DNA from: Syntrophaceticus sp050949745
GTDB lineage: Bacteria > Bacillota > DSM-12270 > Thermacetogeniales > Thermacetogeniaceae
Assembly: GCA_050949745.1 (NCBI GenBank)
Contig: JBMNGF010000017.1
Location: 62,001 to 126,000 of the forward strand
Reading direction: 5' to 3'
DNA length: 64,000 nucleotides
Shown here: one piece after another, positions 62,644 to 64,000 of the stretch
Position numbering within the stretch: the stretch's first letter is position 1
How the letters are laid out: each line of letters starts with the position of its first letter
Position numbers and translations under genes: made by a program
Notes under the pieces: generated by a model
Told to the model about the DNA's origin: nothing
The model's database searches: none
The model's input: the letters and a program-made list of their open reading frames with translations, nothing else

Positions 62644-63879
62644 TTACGCTGAACGATATGATCCCTCAGCAATCTTTTCCTGCTGGGGACGAATAAGATA
62701 CTTTATACTAAATTGTTTCCCTGGGTTAGCAAAAATGTCACCTTCCATAAGAAGCAGATATGCCGGTCTACCAGGAGCTATAATACCCATACTGTCTTTC
62801 ATACCCATGATCTCCGCACTATTTCTTGTAGCAGCCATAAGAGTTTCTTCTAATGTTAATCCTGCTTCTTGATAAAGCTGCAATTCCTGCATATAACCAG
62901 CCCCGTGCTGCACACCTGCAGCTCCGGCATCAGTTCCCACACCCAGCAGAACCCCCAGATATTGTGCACGCCTGATCATGCGCAGTTGTCGCCTGTAAGT
63001 GTGTTCAATAACTGCAGCTTTGCCGATCTGACTCATTGCTCGCTGATACTGCACCGCAACAGGAACAACCGTAGGAATCCATCCGATTCCTCGCTCAGTC
63101 ATCTCCTTCAGGGAATCCTCACTGATAAAGTAGCCGTGCTCAATGGAATGTACGCCAGCATCTATACACAGCTGGACCGCCTCATCTGAACTGGCATGAG
63201 CCATTACCTTAAGTCCATGCTCGCCGGCTATCTTAACAATCTGCTCAAGTTCCTTCAAAGAAAACTGAATCTTGCCAACCTTGCCGTACTCTTTAAAACT
63301 AACGATACCGGAAACAAGGACCTTAACTTGGTTGATATCTTTCATTAATAACCTTTTCATGGTTTTGGCCAATTCCCTAGGGGTAGTTCCAGCACCTAAA
63401 AATGAACCATATCCGCCTTTTTTGCGCACAGCATTTCCCGATGCCATAACCATAGGACCCTTTAACTCCGTACTATTAACCATGTCCCGGCAGGCAAGCC
63501 CTATATCATCCCGATCCCCCCCATCCCGAACAGCTACGATACCATGTGCAAGATCAGAAATTAGCTTTTGCCGGATCCTGTCACTAAAAGCTGCCCGATG
63601 TGGGGTTGAACTGTTTAAACCATCCAGTGCTAGATGCACATGGCAGTCAAGTAGTCCCGGAACTACTGTCATGTTATTGGCTGAAATAACTCGACAAGTT
63701 TTCATGCCTCGGACAGCTTTTTCTTCTCTAGGATTTACAGTCTGTTTTTTGATCGATTGAACCTTCCCATCCCAGATGCTTAATCTTACATTTTTTTTGA
63801 CCTGCTGATCAAAACCTGCAAAAAGCGCGCCTGCATCAATTATTAAGTTGTCCTTTGGACACAACTCAATTAACTGCAA
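62644..63879 (-). CDS. Metal-dependent amidohydrolase (imidazolonepropionase-like)
   Basis: The 411-residue TIM-barrel hydrolase has the first metal motif DCHVHL near residue 79, a Lys in the VKVLVSG strand that could be carboxylated, His ligands in VMAHASSDEA and SIEHGYF, and the catalytic Asp in GVGTDAG. The C-terminal beta-sandwich ends in GRPAYLLLMEGD. Substrates of this class include prolidase-type peptides and imidazolonepropionate, and cannot be decided here. The start codon and upstream context are near the right edge. Confidence 0.85.
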   Translation of the reverse strand: MQLIELCPKDNLIIDAGALFAGFDQQVKKNVRLSIWDGKVQSIKKQTVNPREEKAVRGMKTCRVISANNMTVVPGLLDCHVHLALDGLNSSTPHRAAFSDRIRQKLISDLAHGIVAVRDGGDRDDIGLACRDMVNSTELKGPMVMASGNAVRKKGGYGSFLGAGTTPRELAKTMKRLLMKDINQVKVLVSGIVSFKEYGKVGKIQFSLKELEQIVKIAGEHGLKVMAHASSDEAVQLCIDAGVHSIEHGYFISEDSLKEMTERGIGWIPTVVPVAVQYQRAMSQIGKAAVIEHTYRRQLRMIRRAQYLGVLLGVGTDAGAAGVQHGAGYMQELQLYQEAGLTLEETLMAATRNSAEIMGMKDSMGIIAPGRPAYLLLMEGDIFANPGKQFSIKYLIRPQQEKIAEGSYRSA

Positions 63880-64000
63880 GAACCAGCACTCCCATCCCTA
63901 CAACATCTATACGAGATCTAAGTATTACAAGAGTTTAATAACACTTAAGTATTATAAGATTTTATCGAATATCTCCTTGACTGCCTTTACAGCCAGGCTG

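Overview
The window reads as chromosome of a spore-forming, anaerobic, monoderm Firmicute of the Clostridia type. The evidence is the gene set: sporulation sigma factor SigH and the second Lon (LonB), a Cys T-box in front of cysE-cysS, DegS/DegU-like regulators, an oxygen-defence cluster of rubrerythrin, desulfoferrodoxin and high-molecular-weight rubredoxin, ThyX, and a class V fructose-1,6-bisphosphate aldolase/phosphatase. No species can be named from the sequence alone.

Layout. 1-2.0 kb: ComFA competence helicase running off the left edge. 2.2-13 kb: a complete monoderm Tad/Flp pilus locus on the minus strand (flp, prepilin peptidase, TadE, TadG-like, CpaB, TadZ, TadA, TadB, TadC, DUF192), preceded by a membrane-anchored GT2-like protein and a DegS/DegU-type two-component pair. 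13-20 kb: phosphoglucomutase/phosphomannomutase, FmdB zinc ribbon, oxygen-defence cluster with a decayed flavodiiron gene, NifU-like protein, GalU. 20.5-26.4 kb: FBP aldolase/phosphatase, MurJ, remnants of cobQ and cbiB around a MOSC gene, M29 aminopeptidase, DUF378 protein. 26.6-33 kb: four tRNAs, then sigH, yacP, rlmB, thyX, cysS, cysE under a T-box. 33.4-38 kb: PocR-domain AraC regulator facing a corrinoid-binding protein, then valS. 38.4-47 kb: an OpuC-type osmolyte ABC transporter and a rearranged pst operon (pstB-phoU-pstS-pstC-pstA). 47-53 kb, plus strand: an unusual five-gene island of GHMP kinase/beta-RFAP-synthase-like protein, TrpF-like isomerase, frameshifted MDR dehydrogenase, DhnA/ADH-synthase-type aldolase and MFS transporter. 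53-62 kb: the proteostasis block lonA, lonB, clpX, clpP, tig. 62-64 kb: tRNA-Leu, a tiny membrane protein and an amidohydrolase.

Three threads stand out. First, genome decay: cobQ is cut to its N-terminal domain, a cbiB fragment with an internal stop lies nearby, and the 3' end of an fprA-like gene survives between dfx and its usual partner hrb. Second, the 47-53 kb island has no pathway I recognise and carries its own promoter plus an intrinsic terminator in the leader; it is the best candidate here for an undescribed system. Third, intergenic DNA holds at least three dispersed repeat families: period-7 tandem repeats of the type GTSGTTR that often begin at a stop codon, palindromes built on GGGACGGTTC/GACACAGG, and GGTGCCAGGCACC palindromes.
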